Origin: a virus
Strand: one strand, 5' to 3'
DNA length: 31,734 nucleotides
Virus record (IMG/VR): IMGVR_UViG_3300017786_000072
Coordinates: 1-31,734 of that record
Position numbers and translations under genes: made by a program. A model generated the notes under the pieces. That model saw nothing but the letters and a program-made list of their open reading frames with translations. It was not told the DNA's origin and searched no databases. How positions within the stretch are numbered: position 1 is the first letter of the stretch; every line of letters begins with the position of its first letter. Below are positions 22,713 to 31,293 of this stretch, one piece after another.

Positions 22713-24156
22713 AGTAAACGAGGTTTACTTAAATCTGGAAGTTGACTCAGGGTTGGGTCAGGAACTTGCAGACTATTTTACCTTTGATGTGCCTGGTGCA
22801 AAGTTTATGCCCATGTATAAGATACGTATCTGGGATGGTAAGATAAGATTATACTCACAAAAAACTGGTAAGATATATTGTGGTCTTCTACCCTATGTAA
22901 AAAAGTTTTGTTCAAAAAACTCCGTTGAATATATACTTGAGGAGGGTATCGAAGATGACAGGAATCTTATTTACGAGGATGTTAGAAAATTTACCGAATC
23001 ACTACGTCCACAATCGAAAGGGAAGAAACTTGATATACGAGATTACCAAACGAATGCCATACTTCATTGTCTACGAGAACATCGTTCTCTTATTATTTCT
23101 CCTACTGCATCTGGGAAGTCATTAATAATATATGCATTGGTTAGGTATTATAACCTACTACTTAAAGATAAGAAGATACTAATACTTGTACCAACGACAT
23201 CACTTGTAGAACAGATGTATTCAGACTTCATAGATTATGGTTGGGGTGATAACTGTGTGCATAGGATATATTCTGGACATGAACGAACTACAGATAAACC
23301 TGTAGTCGTATCCACATGGCAGTCATTATATAAAATGCCTAAGAAATACTTTGAGGACTTTGGTTGTATCATAGGTGATGAAGCTCATCTATTCAAGGCA
23401 AGGTCACTCACAAGTATTCTAACAAAATTAGAAAACTGCAAGTATCGACATGGTTTCACAGGAACACTAGACGGAACACAAACTCACAGGTTGATACTTG
23501 AGGGTTTGTTTGGTTCAGTAGAAAAGGTGGTATCAACAAAAGACTTAATAGATAAGAACACACTCGCAAAACTTACTATCAAGTGTATTGTATTGAAACA
23601 CCCAGAAGAAGAATGTAAAAAAGTGAAAGGAAGTAAGTATGCAGAAGAGATTGAACACTTGGTTTTATATCCTACTCGTAATAGTTTTGTTACTAACCTT
23701 TGCAAGCGATTACATGGTAACACATTAGTATTATTTCAACTAGTAGAAAAACATGGTAAAGTTCTCTATGACATGATGAAAGACTTTGACAGGAAAGTAT
23801 TCTTTGTGTATGGTGGAACAGATACACAAACAAGAGAGGATATCCGTGAAATCACAGAGAATGAAAGAAATGCAATTATTGTTGCTAGTTATGGTACTTT
23901 TAGCACTGGTATCAATATTCGCAATCTCCACAACATCGTGTTCTCCAGTCCATCAAAGAGTAGAATACGAGTTCTCCAATCAATTGGAAGAGGCCTGCGT
24001 ACATCATCAACTAAAGATTCTACTATAGTGTTCGATATTGCAGACGATTTATCACATGGTCATTGGACTAATTTTACATACAACCACTTTCAAGAACGAA
24101 TAAATATTTACAACGAAGAAGAATTTAACTATCAAATAGACAAGGTAAAGTTATGA
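22699..24156 (+). CDS. uvsW: DNA helicase UvsW
   Basis: A superfamily 2 helicase of 485 residues from the preferred ATG at 22699 (MHISKVNEVYL), which aligns with the T4 UvsW N-terminus; an in-frame ATG at 22666 would add 11 residues. Motifs: Walker A PTASGKS (135-141), DEAH box (227-230), FTGTL, and the C-terminal SYGTFSTGINIRNLHNIVF followed by QSIGRGLRT (motif VI arginine finger). UvsW unwinds and migrates branched DNA and R-loops, switching T4 from origin to recombination-dependent replication. The N-terminal ~100 residues are the UvsW-specific substrate-binding domain. Its stop overlaps the next start (ATGA). Confidence 0.95.
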   Translation: MHISKVNEVYLNLEVDSGLGQELADYFTFDVPGAKFMPMYKIRIWDGKIRLYSQKTGKIYCGLLPYVKKFCSKNSVEYILEEGIEDDRNLIYEDVRKFTESLRPQSKGKKLDIRDYQTNAILHCLREHRSLIISPTASGKSLIIYALVRYYNLLLKDKKILILVPTTSLVEQMYSDFIDYGWGDNCVHRIYSGHERTTDKPVVVSTWQSLYKMPKKYFEDFGCIIGDEAHLFKARSLTSILTKLENCKYRHGFTGTLDGTQTHRLILEGLFGSVEKVVSTKDLIDKNTLAKLTIKCIVLKHPEEECKKVKGSKYAEEIEHLVLYPTRNSFVTNLCKRLHGNTLVLFQLVEKHGKVLYDMMKDFDRKVFFVYGGTDTQTREDIREITENERNAIIVASYGTFSTGINIRNLHNIVFSSPSKSRIRVLQSIGRGLRTSSTKDSTIVFDIADDLSHGHWTNFTYNHFQERINIYNEEEFNYQIDKVKL

Positions 24157-24542
24157 GTAAAAACGCACATATTGTAAAGTTGTCAAATGGTGAAAATATC
24201 ATTTGTAATGTAGTCGGTGATACAGATGGACATATAGAAATAGAATCACCGCTCAAGATGGAAACAATATCTAGAGTGACAAAAAGTGGTGTTGTTGAGT
24301 CTTTGAGTTTGGGTAAGTGGTTACAACCATTTAGTGATGAAAAAACTTTTAGTTTAAATAAAAATTTAGTGATTATAAACTTACCTGTCACAGTAGGTCT
24401 TGGTAAGTACTATGAGTTTATATTGAAAAAGATGGACATTGATATTGACGGCCCATCTGAGGAAGATTTGAAAGCGATTGAAGAAGAGGAAAAACAAGAA
24501 CAAATGTTAGAATATATCAAAGATGGTATAACTATACATTAA
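24153..24542 (+). CDS. Small conserved phage protein with a possible Sm-like N-terminus
   Basis: A 129-residue protein coupled to uvsW by ATGA. Residues ~5-40 (HIVKLSNGENIICNVVGDTD, then GHIEIESPLKME) alternate as in a small five-stranded barrel of Sm/LSm type, and residues ~65-85 (NLVIINLPVTVGLGKYYEF) give further strands and a helix. The last 40 residues are a Glu-rich charged helix (DLKAIEEEEKQEQMLE). I believe a similar gene lies next to uvsW or gp55 in other marine myophages, but I cannot name a function. RNA or nucleic acid binding is a guess from the fold impression only. Confidence 0.6.
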   Translation: MSKNAHIVKLSNGENIICNVVGDTDGHIEIESPLKMETISRVTKSGVVESLSLGKWLQPFSDEKTFSLNKNLVIINLPVTVGLGKYYEFILKKMDIDIDGPSEEDLKAIEEEEKQEQMLEYIKDGITIH

Positions 24543-24605
24543 TTTTATATACAACACTGTTGATTATACACACAAGTATATAGTTTGTCAAGACTAAATT
24601 AGGTA

Positions 24606-24634
24606 TTGACATAGATTTATTTTTATGGTACATT
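24606..24634 (+). promoter_or_regulatory. Sigma70-like promoter of gp55
   Basis: TTGACA at 24606-24611, 17-base spacer, TACATT at 24629-24634, with an upstream TGG giving an extended -10. It sits in the 129-base gap between the uvsW operon and the late sigma gene, fitting transcription by unmodified host polymerase. Confidence 0.75.
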
Positions 24635-24671
24635 GGTTCTAATAACTATTTTTTTTATGTAAAGGATTATT

Positions 24672-25223
24672 ATGGCAAGAGCTAAAAAGAAAAAACCCAG
24701 CGCACACTATGTTGACAATGCAAAGTTTTTAGAAGCGATGAAAGAATGGAAAGACCAATGTAAAGATGCAGAAGCTTCTGGTGATGATAAACCAAGAATA
24801 TCTAATTACATAGGTGAGTGTTTTCTCAAGATTGCAAACGGACTTTCTTATAGACCAAACTTTATCAATTACTCATATAGACAAGAAATGATATCAGATG
24901 GTATAGAAAACTGTCTGCAATATGTACATAACTTTGATCCAGAAAAATCCAAGAACCCCTTTTCATATTTTACCCAGATAATATATTTTGCATTTATTCG
25001 TAGAATACAAAAAGAAAAGAAGCAATCACACATAAAAAATAAGATGATAGAGAAAAGGTCATACGATACCTTTACAGTTATGGAGGGTGATGACACTCAA
25101 TATCAAGTAAGAGGTTTTGACCCAGACTTGATGTTACCAGATGAAGATGTATACAAACCCAAGAAGAAAGAAACCACAACAAAAACAAATGGATTAGAAA
25201 ACTTTATGGGGTCTGACGATTGA
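24672..25223 (+). CDS. 55: Late transcription sigma factor gp55
   Basis: A 183-residue T4 gp55-type sigma factor (T4: 185). The core region matches sigma region 2: FLKIANGLSYRPNFINYSYR, then DGIENCLQYVHNFDPEKSKN and PFSYFTQIIYFAFIRRIQKE. It directs host RNA polymerase to TATAAATA late promoters, several of which occur in this window. The N-terminus is Lys-rich and the C-terminus ends in a short polar tail (LENFMGSDD). AAAGGA lies seven bases before the ATG, and a sigma70-like promoter lies 38 bases upstream. The stop overlaps the TTG start of gp47. Confidence 0.95.
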   Translation: MARAKKKKPSAHYVDNAKFLEAMKEWKDQCKDAEASGDDKPRISNYIGECFLKIANGLSYRPNFINYSYRQEMISDGIENCLQYVHNFDPEKSKNPFSYFTQIIYFAFIRRIQKEKKQSHIKNKMIEKRSYDTFTVMEGDDTQYQVRGFDPDLMLPDEDVYKPKKKETTTKTNGLENFMGSDD

Positions 25224-26281
25224 AGATAGCTCTACTTACTGACACACACTTTGGTGCAAGAAACGACAATCTAAACTTTAACGATTATTTCTATGAGTTC
25301 TATGAGGGAGTATTCTTTCCTTATCTGCAACAAAACAATATTAAACATTGTATTCATCTTGGAGATTTGATGGATAGAAGAAAGTATGTGTCTTACAGAA
25401 TACTTAAAGATTTTAGAGAAAGATTTATACAACCATTTGTGCATCTAGAAATAGACTTACATATACTCGTAGGTAATCATGATATCTATTTTAGAAACAC
25501 TAATGATATAAACTCTCTAGAAGAATTACTAGGCAATAAACATAAAAATATACATTTATATTCAGAGGCACAAGAGGTAAACTTTGGTGGGTTTCCAATA
25601 CTGATGATGCCTTGGATAAATCCACAGAACGAAATATATTCTTTTGGTATGATGGACGAAACTAAAGCAGACATAATGATGAGTCACTTAGAGGTGGTTG
25701 GATTTGAAATGCATGGTGGTCACTTTTCTGAGTCTGGTTTTAACAAAGAACAGTTCAAACGATTTGATACCATATTTTCTGGACATTATCACAAGAAGTC
25801 AGATGATGGCCAGATATATTATCTTGGTACACCATATCAAATGACATGGAGTGATTATAACTGTCCAAAAGGTTTTCATGTGTTTGATACAGAAACAAGA
25901 GAACTAACACGAATAGTAAATCCACAAAAGATATTTGAAAAGATATACTATGATGATACAAAAGAAAACTATGATACTCATAATGTTAATCAGTACAGAA
26001 ACAAATATGTAAAACTTGTGGTAGTAAACAAAAATGATTTGTATAAGTTTGATAAATTTACAGACAAACTATTCAAAGCAGATTGTCATGAAGTAAAGAT
26101 AATAGAGGATTTTACAGACTTAGATGCAAATACAGTATCAGATGATATCGTAGAAAACACACAAGACACTATGACACTACTAGGAAAATACATTGATGAC
26201 CTAGATGTAAACCTAGATAAAAGTAAACTAAAAGGTGATGTATCAAAACTATATCACGAAGCACAAGATTTGGAACTGTGA
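25220..26281 (+). CDS. 47: Recombination nuclease subunit gp47 (SbcD/Mre11-like)
   Basis: A 353-residue calcineurin-like phosphoesterase (T4: 339). Metal-binding motifs in order: DTHFG (Asp8, His10), HLGDLMDRR, LVGNHD and SGHYHKK, with MMSHLEV between. With gp46 it forms the Mre11/Rad50-type complex that resects DNA ends for recombination-dependent replication. The start is a TTG that shares bases with the gp55 stop (TTGA); no in-frame ATG lies near, and the conserved strand KIALLTDTH begins immediately, so TTG is well supported. A weak GGGG site lies upstream. The C-terminal third is charged and presumably binds gp46. Confidence 0.95.
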   Translation: MKIALLTDTHFGARNDNLNFNDYFYEFYEGVFFPYLQQNNIKHCIHLGDLMDRRKYVSYRILKDFRERFIQPFVHLEIDLHILVGNHDIYFRNTNDINSLEELLGNKHKNIHLYSEAQEVNFGGFPILMMPWINPQNEIYSFGMMDETKADIMMSHLEVVGFEMHGGHFSESGFNKEQFKRFDTIFSGHYHKKSDDGQIYYLGTPYQMTWSDYNCPKGFHVFDTETRELTRIVNPQKIFEKIYYDDTKENYDTHNVNQYRNKYVKLVVVNKNDLYKFDKFTDKLFKADCHEVKIIEDFTDLDANTVSDDIVENTQDTMTLLGKYIDDLDVNLDKSKLKGDVSKLYHEAQDLEL

Positions 26282-26291
26282 GGATAGGTGA

Positions 26292-26492
26292 ATGATAAAA
26301 GAATGGTTAAGTGTCTTAGGTGTCAAACGACAGACAGAAGAACTAGATGATGCAGATGTAGATACTAAGGTGAACATACATACCCTATATAAACATAGAT
26401 GGGTGTGGTATCACTTAATTTTGTGCATACAGATGATTTTGACTAACGTATTACTCATTGCAATATTATTAACACTGGCGATAAAATTATGA
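26292..26492 (+). CDS. Small membrane protein between gp47 and gp46
   Basis: A 66-residue protein with a charged N-terminal 35 residues and one long hydrophobic stretch (WVWYHLILCIQMILTNVLLI, running to the C-terminus). AGGTGA lies just before the ATG. It starts ten bases after gp47 and overlaps the next micro-gene by ATGA. No recognised family. T4 also has small uncharacterised genes between 47 and 46, but homology is not claimed. Confidence 0.6.
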   Translation: MIKEWLSVLGVKRQTEELDDADVDTKVNIHTLYKHRWVWYHLILCIQMILTNVLLIAILLTLAIKL

Positions 26493-26572
26493 ATAAAGAA
26501 GTAGTGATAACACATTTTATAATGTTTATACTTGGTTGTGTTACTATGTACATGATGGTAAACTATCTATGA
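26489..26572 (+). CDS. 27-residue membrane micropeptide overlapping the gp46 start
   Basis: A complete short frame, MNKEVVITHFIMFILGCVTM plus seven residues, forming a single hydrophobic helix. It overlaps the upstream 66-residue gene by ATGA and the gp46 start by ATGA, filling the gap exactly. That double overlap is the main argument for translation; a weak GGCGAT is the only ribosome-site candidate. It could be a small membrane peptide or only a coupling frame that carries ribosomes to gp46. Confidence 0.45.
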   Translation: MNKEVVITHFIMFILGCVTMYMMVNYL

Positions 26573-28281
26573 TAACATTTAAATATGCAAGGTGGAAAAA
26601 CTTTCTTTCCACAGGTAATACTTTCACAGAGATACAACTAGATAGAAGTCCTACGACACTTATCATAGGTGAGAATGGTGCTGGTAAATCTACGATATTA
26701 GATGTTCTATGTTTCGGTCTATTTGGTAAACCATTTAGAGGTATCAACAAAAATCAACTAGTCAACTCAATTAATAACTCATCAACAATGATAGAGATTG
26801 AGTTCTCTATCGGTACAAGAGATTACAAAGTTATTCGTGGTATCAAACCAAATAAGTTTGAGATATACCAGAATGGTAAGATGATGAACCAAGAGGCAAA
26901 CGTCAGAGATTACCAGAGAATACTAGAACAACAAATACTCAAACTTAACTATCGGTCATTTACACAAGTTGTGATACTTGGTAGTTCAACATTTGTACCT
27001 TTTATGCAACTCAAGGCCACACACAGACGAGAGGTCGTAGAGGAGATACTTGATATCAAAATATTCTCTGTGATGAACTTACTTGCAAGACAACAACTCA
27101 AAAGTCTTTCTGATGAAATCCGTGAGGTGGATTATGAATATGATATTACTTCTGAAAAGATACAACTACAAGAAAACTTTATTGAAGACATTAAGAAAAA
27201 CAAAGATACTATTATAGAAGAAAAACAAACTACCATATCTAAGAATGATGAACAGATATCAGAAAGAGGTATATCGAAGATGGGCTTTGAAACAGAGGTT
27301 GAACTATTACTAGAAGAGATGTCTGATGAAAAATCTACGATAGATAAACGAGATAGACTCAAAGATATGCAGTTCTCTATCAAAGATAAACACCATCGTG
27401 GGTCAACACTCATACAGTTCTTTGAAGATAATGATGATTGTCCTACTTGTGAACAACATATAGATGAAGAGTTCAAAAGAAAAAGTATAGAGAGTAAAAG
27501 TGTAGAGGTTGAAGAACTATCTAAAGGCTTACAAAAAATGTCAGATGAGATGACTAAGATTGAAACTCAGATAAAAGAGTTTACCACAAAATCCAAACAG
27601 ATACAAAGACATCGTGTCGAGATTGGAAAACTTGCAAGTAGTATTACTGAACTACAAAAGTTCAATGACAAGTTGCAATGGGATATCGAAGCATTAGAAA
27701 AAGGTAATGTGAGTGATGTAGACACAGAGAAACTCAGAAACCTTAAAGAAGTATTTGCAAAGATAGATGACCAGAGAAAAGGTTTGAAAGAAGAGAAAAC
27801 CTATGTAGATGCGATTAGGTCGATACTACAAGACACAGGCATCAAGACAAAGATAATCAAACAGTATTTACCCATAATGAATAAACTGATAAATACATAC
27901 TTGACATCTATGGAGTTCTACGTCAACTTCACACTTAATGAAAACTTTGAGGAAACTATCAAGTCAAGGTTTCGTGATGAGTTTACCTACTCATCATTTA
28001 GTGAGGGTGAGAAGATGCGTATTGACCTTGCATTACTTTTTACATGGAGAGCTATTGCAAAGATGAAAAACTCTGCGAATACAAATCTACTAATACTTGA
28101 TGAGATATTCGATAGTTCACTAGACGGAACAGGAACGGATGAGTTCCTAAAAATACTCAATACACTAGGTGGTGAGAATGTATTTGTGATTAGTCATAAA
28201 CAAGATGCACTCGCAGATAAGTTTAAAGAAACCATTCGATTTGTAAAAGAAAAGAATTTTAGTCATATATCAAATGGGTAA
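26569..28281 (+). CDS. 46: Recombination nuclease ATPase subunit gp46 (SbcC/Rad50-like)
   Basis: A 570-residue SMC-type ATPase (T4: 560). The start MITFKYARWKNFLS at 26569 is preferred over an in-frame ATG 33 bases upstream because it matches the family N-terminus. Walker A is GENGAGKST (34-42); the coiled-coil arms flank a zinc hook CPTC (Cys291, Cys294); the signature YSSFSEGEKMRIDLAL and Walker B NLLILDEIFD follow. With gp47 it processes DNA ends. The start overlaps the micropeptide stop, and the end overlaps the methyltransferase-like gene by eight bases. Confidence 0.96.
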   Translation: MITFKYARWKNFLSTGNTFTEIQLDRSPTTLIIGENGAGKSTILDVLCFGLFGKPFRGINKNQLVNSINNSSTMIEIEFSIGTRDYKVIRGIKPNKFEIYQNGKMMNQEANVRDYQRILEQQILKLNYRSFTQVVILGSSTFVPFMQLKATHRREVVEEILDIKIFSVMNLLARQQLKSLSDEIREVDYEYDITSEKIQLQENFIEDIKKNKDTIIEEKQTTISKNDEQISERGISKMGFETEVELLLEEMSDEKSTIDKRDRLKDMQFSIKDKHHRGSTLIQFFEDNDDCPTCEQHIDEEFKRKSIESKSVEVEELSKGLQKMSDEMTKIETQIKEFTTKSKQIQRHRVEIGKLASSITELQKFNDKLQWDIEALEKGNVSDVDTEKLRNLKEVFAKIDDQRKGLKEEKTYVDAIRSILQDTGIKTKIIKQYLPIMNKLINTYLTSMEFYVNFTLNENFEETIKSRFRDEFTYSSFSEGEKMRIDLALLFTWRAIAKMKNSANTNLLILDEIFDSSLDGTGTDEFLKILNTLGGENVFVISHKQDALADKFKETIRFVKEKNFSHISNG

Positions 28282-28795
28282 AAGAAGTGATTTTGAAAGA
28301 GTAGAAAGAGATTTCTATCCAACACCATATAAAGCAGTAGAACCTTTACTACCACATTTACCAGAGAGTTTTACTTTTGCAGAGCCTTGTGCTGGTGATG
28401 GAAGATTAATTAGTCACTTGTTAAAAAATGGTGGTAATATTAGATATGCATTTGATATTGAACCTATGCACGAATGGGTAACATATGGTGATGCATTATC
28501 TAAAGGGTATACACAATGTGATTACATTATCACCAATCCGCCATGGAATCGCAAAATTTTACACCCCATGATAGAACACTTTGTTGATTTTAAACCGACA
28601 TGGTTATTATTTGATGCAGATTGGATGCATACAAAACAATCAATTCCTTATATAAAATACCTTATTAAAATTGTGAGTATTGGTAGAGTTAAGTGGATTG
28701 AGGATAGCTCTGGTGTTGGTAAAGATAATTGTTGTTGGTATCTCTTTAATAAAAATAAAAGTGAAGAAATTAAGTTTGTAGGCAGAAATATTTAA
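28274..28795 (+). CDS. DNA N6-adenine methyltransferase-like protein
   Basis: A 173-residue class I SAM-dependent methyltransferase. Motif I is FAEPCAGDG (35-43) and the catalytic motif IV is NPPW (88-91), with DFYPTPYKAV near the N-terminus, a common opening in phage adenine methyltransferases. NPPW is a DPPY-type motif used for amino-group methylation of adenine or cytosine. No target-recognition domain is obvious in so small a protein, and no restriction nuclease gene is nearby, so an orphan methylase is likely. It overlaps gp46 by eight bases and ends before a sigma70-like promoter. Confidence 0.8.
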   Translation: MGKRSDFERVERDFYPTPYKAVEPLLPHLPESFTFAEPCAGDGRLISHLLKNGGNIRYAFDIEPMHEWVTYGDALSKGYTQCDYIITNPPWNRKILHPMIEHFVDFKPTWLLFDADWMHTKQSIPYIKYLIKIVSIGRVKWIEDSSGVGKDNCCWYLFNKNKSEEIKFVGRNI

Positions 28796-28803
28796 AATAA
28801 AAC

Positions 28804-28832
28804 TTGACATTCGAATCAATTTCCTGTATTCT
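28804..28832 (+). promoter_or_regulatory. Sigma70-like promoter of the VWA/metalloprotease-like gene
   Basis: TTGACA at 28804-28809, 17-base spacer, TATTCT at 28827-28832. Transcription would begin near 28839, and GAGAG before the ATG at 28864 serves as ribosome site. Spacer length and -35 match the gp55 promoter. Confidence 0.75.
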
Positions 28833-28862
28833 ATAAGTAGAGTTAATAGAGAGTGATTCGAA
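28810..28862. repeat. Inverted repeat around the VWA gene promoter (possible operator)
   Basis: TTCGAATCA at 28810-28818 and its exact complement TGATTCGAA at 28854-28862, 35 bases apart, bracket the -10 element and touch the start codon. A third copy of the core, CGAATCA, lies in the spacer of the next promoter (31241-31247). Confidence 0.5.
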
Positions 28863-28863
28863 A

Positions 28864-31221
28864 ATGACACAAACATTTACAAAAGACAATACAGTTCTTG
28901 CGAAATTGTTCGCAGAAGAAGATATTCACGTTGTTCATAAACAGGCACATACTGCTTCGTTCAATGTCAAGAAACGTGAGTTAGTTTTACCAATACTAAA
29001 ATATATGTCAAAAGACATTCAAGACCTTATGACACTTCATGAGGTCGGTCATGCATTTTGGACTACGTTAGATATGCTAACAGAGTCGCAAACTAGAAAG
29101 ATACATCATACTATTGTGAATATCCTAGAAGATGTTCGAATAGAGAAAATGATACAAGATAAGTACAAGGGTTCTAAGGTAGTTTTTAAAAGAGGTTATC
29201 AAGAGTTAATCAAGAATAACTTCTTTGAAACTTATGGTAAAGATATCAACTCTTACAATCTTATTGATAAGATAAACCTACACTTCAAACATCACGAAAA
29301 TGTTGAGTTCTCTGATGATGAAATGGTGTGGGTCGAAAAGGCTAACGCAACAAAGACTTGTGCAGATGTTTTAGATCTTGCAGAGGAGTTGCACACATTT
29401 ATGAAAGAACAACAAGAGTCACAAGAGACAATGACCGATATGAGTGCCATGTCTGCACCTAGTGATGGTGAGTCTAGTGATGATGGTATGGGTGATGGTG
29501 AGGACTCTGGTGAACAAGAAATGAAAGAGATGCTTCAAGATCCTTTCACTTCACCTACAGAGTCAGAAGAGTCTGAGGGTTCGGAGTCTGGTGAGTCTGA
29601 GTCAGAGAGTTCAGATAGTTCTGATACTACTGATGGTGAGTCTGATGAGAGTTCAGAAGAAAAATCAGATGGTTCTGATGGTGAAGAAACTGAAGATACC
29701 ACTGATGAGAAAACCACAAGTTCAGATATTACAAACTCTATTCAAAGAGAGGGTGGTTCTGGTGGTGAGGCTCCAGAGATTAGAGGTCTTACTGATGATG
29801 CAAGTTACAACTCAACTCAAAAGATGAGAGATAAAGAGATTGAAGAAATTCAATATGCAAGTATTCCAAAGATTGATTTGAAAAACGTGATAGTAGATTA
29901 CAAAACAGTTATGAATGTTTTCAACAAAGCATATTCAAAACCAAGTGGTAACTCCGAACAGAGATACATCGACTCAAATCTACAAGAGTTAAATGACCAC
30001 TTCAAAGATAATAAAAAAGTTATCTCATACATGGTAAAAGAATTTGAGATGAAGAAAGCTGCAGACCAATATGCAAGGGCGTCAGTTTCAAAAACTGGAA
30101 CTTTGGATATGGGTCGGTTACATACTTACAAGTACAATGATGACCTATTCAGAAAAGTGACTACGTTGCCTGGTGCAACAAATCATGGTCTAGTTCTTTT
30201 CCTAGATTGGTCTGGTTCAATGGCTTGGAACTTGACAAACACACTCAAGCAGTTATTCAACATTATACATTTCTGCAATAGAGTAAAAGTTCCTTTTGAG
30301 GTTTATGCATTTTCTACTGAGTGGGTATATGCTGACAAATATTCAAAAATCAAAGATTTACCTAAACTACAAAAGTTCAAAGTTGGTGATTTGAAGATTT
30401 CAGAAACTACAAGATTGTTGAATATGTTATCAAGTAATATGACTAAAAATGAACAGAATAAAATGATGCACAATCTTTTAATGTTCTCAAACTCTATGGT
30501 TCGATATAGAGATTGGACATCAAAAGGATATCCTATTTATCCAGAGCGATGCACTCGACTTGGTGGTACTCCACTGAATGATACGATTGTATGTGCGATG
30601 GACATAGTTCCACAGTTCAAGAAAAACACTGGTGTTCAGAAAGTTCACTCAATATTCCTTACTGATGGTGATAGTGTTAATATCAATACTAAGTTTGATA
30701 TAGTTAGAAAAAGAGATGACGAGTATGGCGAGGGTACTGCTGGTTTTAGAAGTTATGGTAACTCAGTTTATACTGACCCTGTTACAAACAATCGACTAAC
30801 TGATATAACTCAAGATTCTAGAAATTGGACAAGAAATGACCAGACCATCTCATTACTCAAGTTACTCAAGAAAAGAGTTGATGGTATGAACGTGGTTGGT
30901 TTCTTTGTTGCAAACTCTACAAAAGGTGGTAACATTCCAAAAGATATTATTGAGAGTAAGTTTGGTATCAACAAGTTTCAAGATTGGGTCAAGTTCAAGT
31001 CAATAGTAGATGAAGTTAAAAAGACTAATGTTGCAGTTTGCACAACTGAGGGATATGACGAGTTCTACATAGTGCCTGGTCAAGTTCCAGAAACATCTGA
31101 CGAGTTAGATGTTGAAGTCGGTGCAAACAAAGGTGCATTGAAGAGAGCATTTATGAAATCTGCAAATAACAGAATGAAAGCAAAACCCATGTTAAATAAA
31201 TTTATTTCAATGGTTGCATAA
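28864..31221 (+). CDS. CobT-like VWA protein with an N-terminal HExxH metalloprotease motif
   Basis: A 785-residue, three-part protein. Residues 1-~190 are helical and contain HEVGH (59-63), with an acidic pair at 89-90 in NILEDVRIE that could give the third zinc ligand, as in gluzincin-like proteases. Residues ~195-295 are an extreme Ser/Glu/Asp linker. From ~440 a von Willebrand A domain shows an intact MIDAS: DWSGS (448-452), a Thr in GGTPLND and LTDGD. Bacterial CobT has a similar plan (VWA after an acidic linker) and works with the AAA+ protein CobS in cobalt chelation; a CobS-like gene follows here. As I recall, CobT lacks HExxH, so proteolysis or protein remodelling is an alternative role. 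Own sigma70-like promoter. Confidence 0.8.
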   Translation: MTQTFTKDNTVLAKLFAEEDIHVVHKQAHTASFNVKKRELVLPILKYMSKDIQDLMTLHEVGHAFWTTLDMLTESQTRKIHHTIVNILEDVRIEKMIQDKYKGSKVVFKRGYQELIKNNFFETYGKDINSYNLIDKINLHFKHHENVEFSDDEMVWVEKANATKTCADVLDLAEELHTFMKEQQESQETMTDMSAMSAPSDGESSDDGMGDGEDSGEQEMKEMLQDPFTSPTESEESEGSESGESESESSDSSDTTDGESDESSEEKSDGSDGEETEDTTDEKTTSSDITNSIQREGGSGGEAPEIRGLTDDASYNSTQKMRDKEIEEIQYASIPKIDLKNVIVDYKTVMNVFNKAYSKPSGNSEQRYIDSNLQELNDHFKDNKKVISYMVKEFEMKKAADQYARASVSKTGTLDMGRLHTYKYNDDLFRKVTTLPGATNHGLVLFLDWSGSMAWNLTNTLKQLFNIIHFCNRVKVPFEVYAFSTEWVYADKYSKIKDLPKLQKFKVGDLKISETTRLLNMLSSNMTKNEQNKMMHNLLMFSNSMVRYRDWTSKGYPIYPERCTRLGGTPLNDTIVCAMDIVPQFKKNTGVQKVHSIFLTDGDSVNINTKFDIVRKRDDEYGEGTAGFRSYGNSVYTDPVTNNRLTDITQDSRNWTRNDQTISLLKLLKKRVDGMNVVGFFVANSTKGGNIPKDIIESKFGINKFQDWVKFKSIVDEVKKTNVAVCTTEGYDEFYIVPGQVPETSDELDVEVGANKGALKRAFMKSANNRMKAKPMLNKFISMVA
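29450..29735 (+). repeat. Ser/Glu/Asp-coding low-complexity linker
   Basis: Repeated TCTGAG, TCAGAG and GATGGT codon pairs encode an acidic linker (for example SEGSESGESESESSDSSDTT) between the HExxH domain and the VWA domain. Similar acidic linkers occur in CobT and ChlD/BchD. Confidence 0.7.
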
Positions 31222-31227
31222 AAAGAC

Positions 31228-31256
31228 TTGACTTTTGAAACGAATCATGGTAGCTT
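31228..31256 (+). promoter_or_regulatory. Sigma70-like promoter of the CobS-like gene
   Basis: TTGACT at 31228-31233, 17-base spacer, TAGCTT at 31251-31256 with TGG just upstream (extended -10). The -10 is weak (3 of 6). It lies in the 72-base gap after the VWA gene. Confidence 0.55.
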
Positions 31257-31293
31257 GTATGTATAGTGAGAATTTAATTAGAGAGGTTATATT

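Noticed and set aside
24543-24671. Possible small RNA or tRNA in the gap before gp55
   Set aside because: No cloverleaf or strong hairpin seen; the gap is explained by the sigma70-like promoter and the gp55 leader.
28274-28795. Restriction-modification system
   Set aside because: Only a methyltransferase-like gene is present; neighbours are gp46 and the VWA gene, and no restriction endonuclease is visible.
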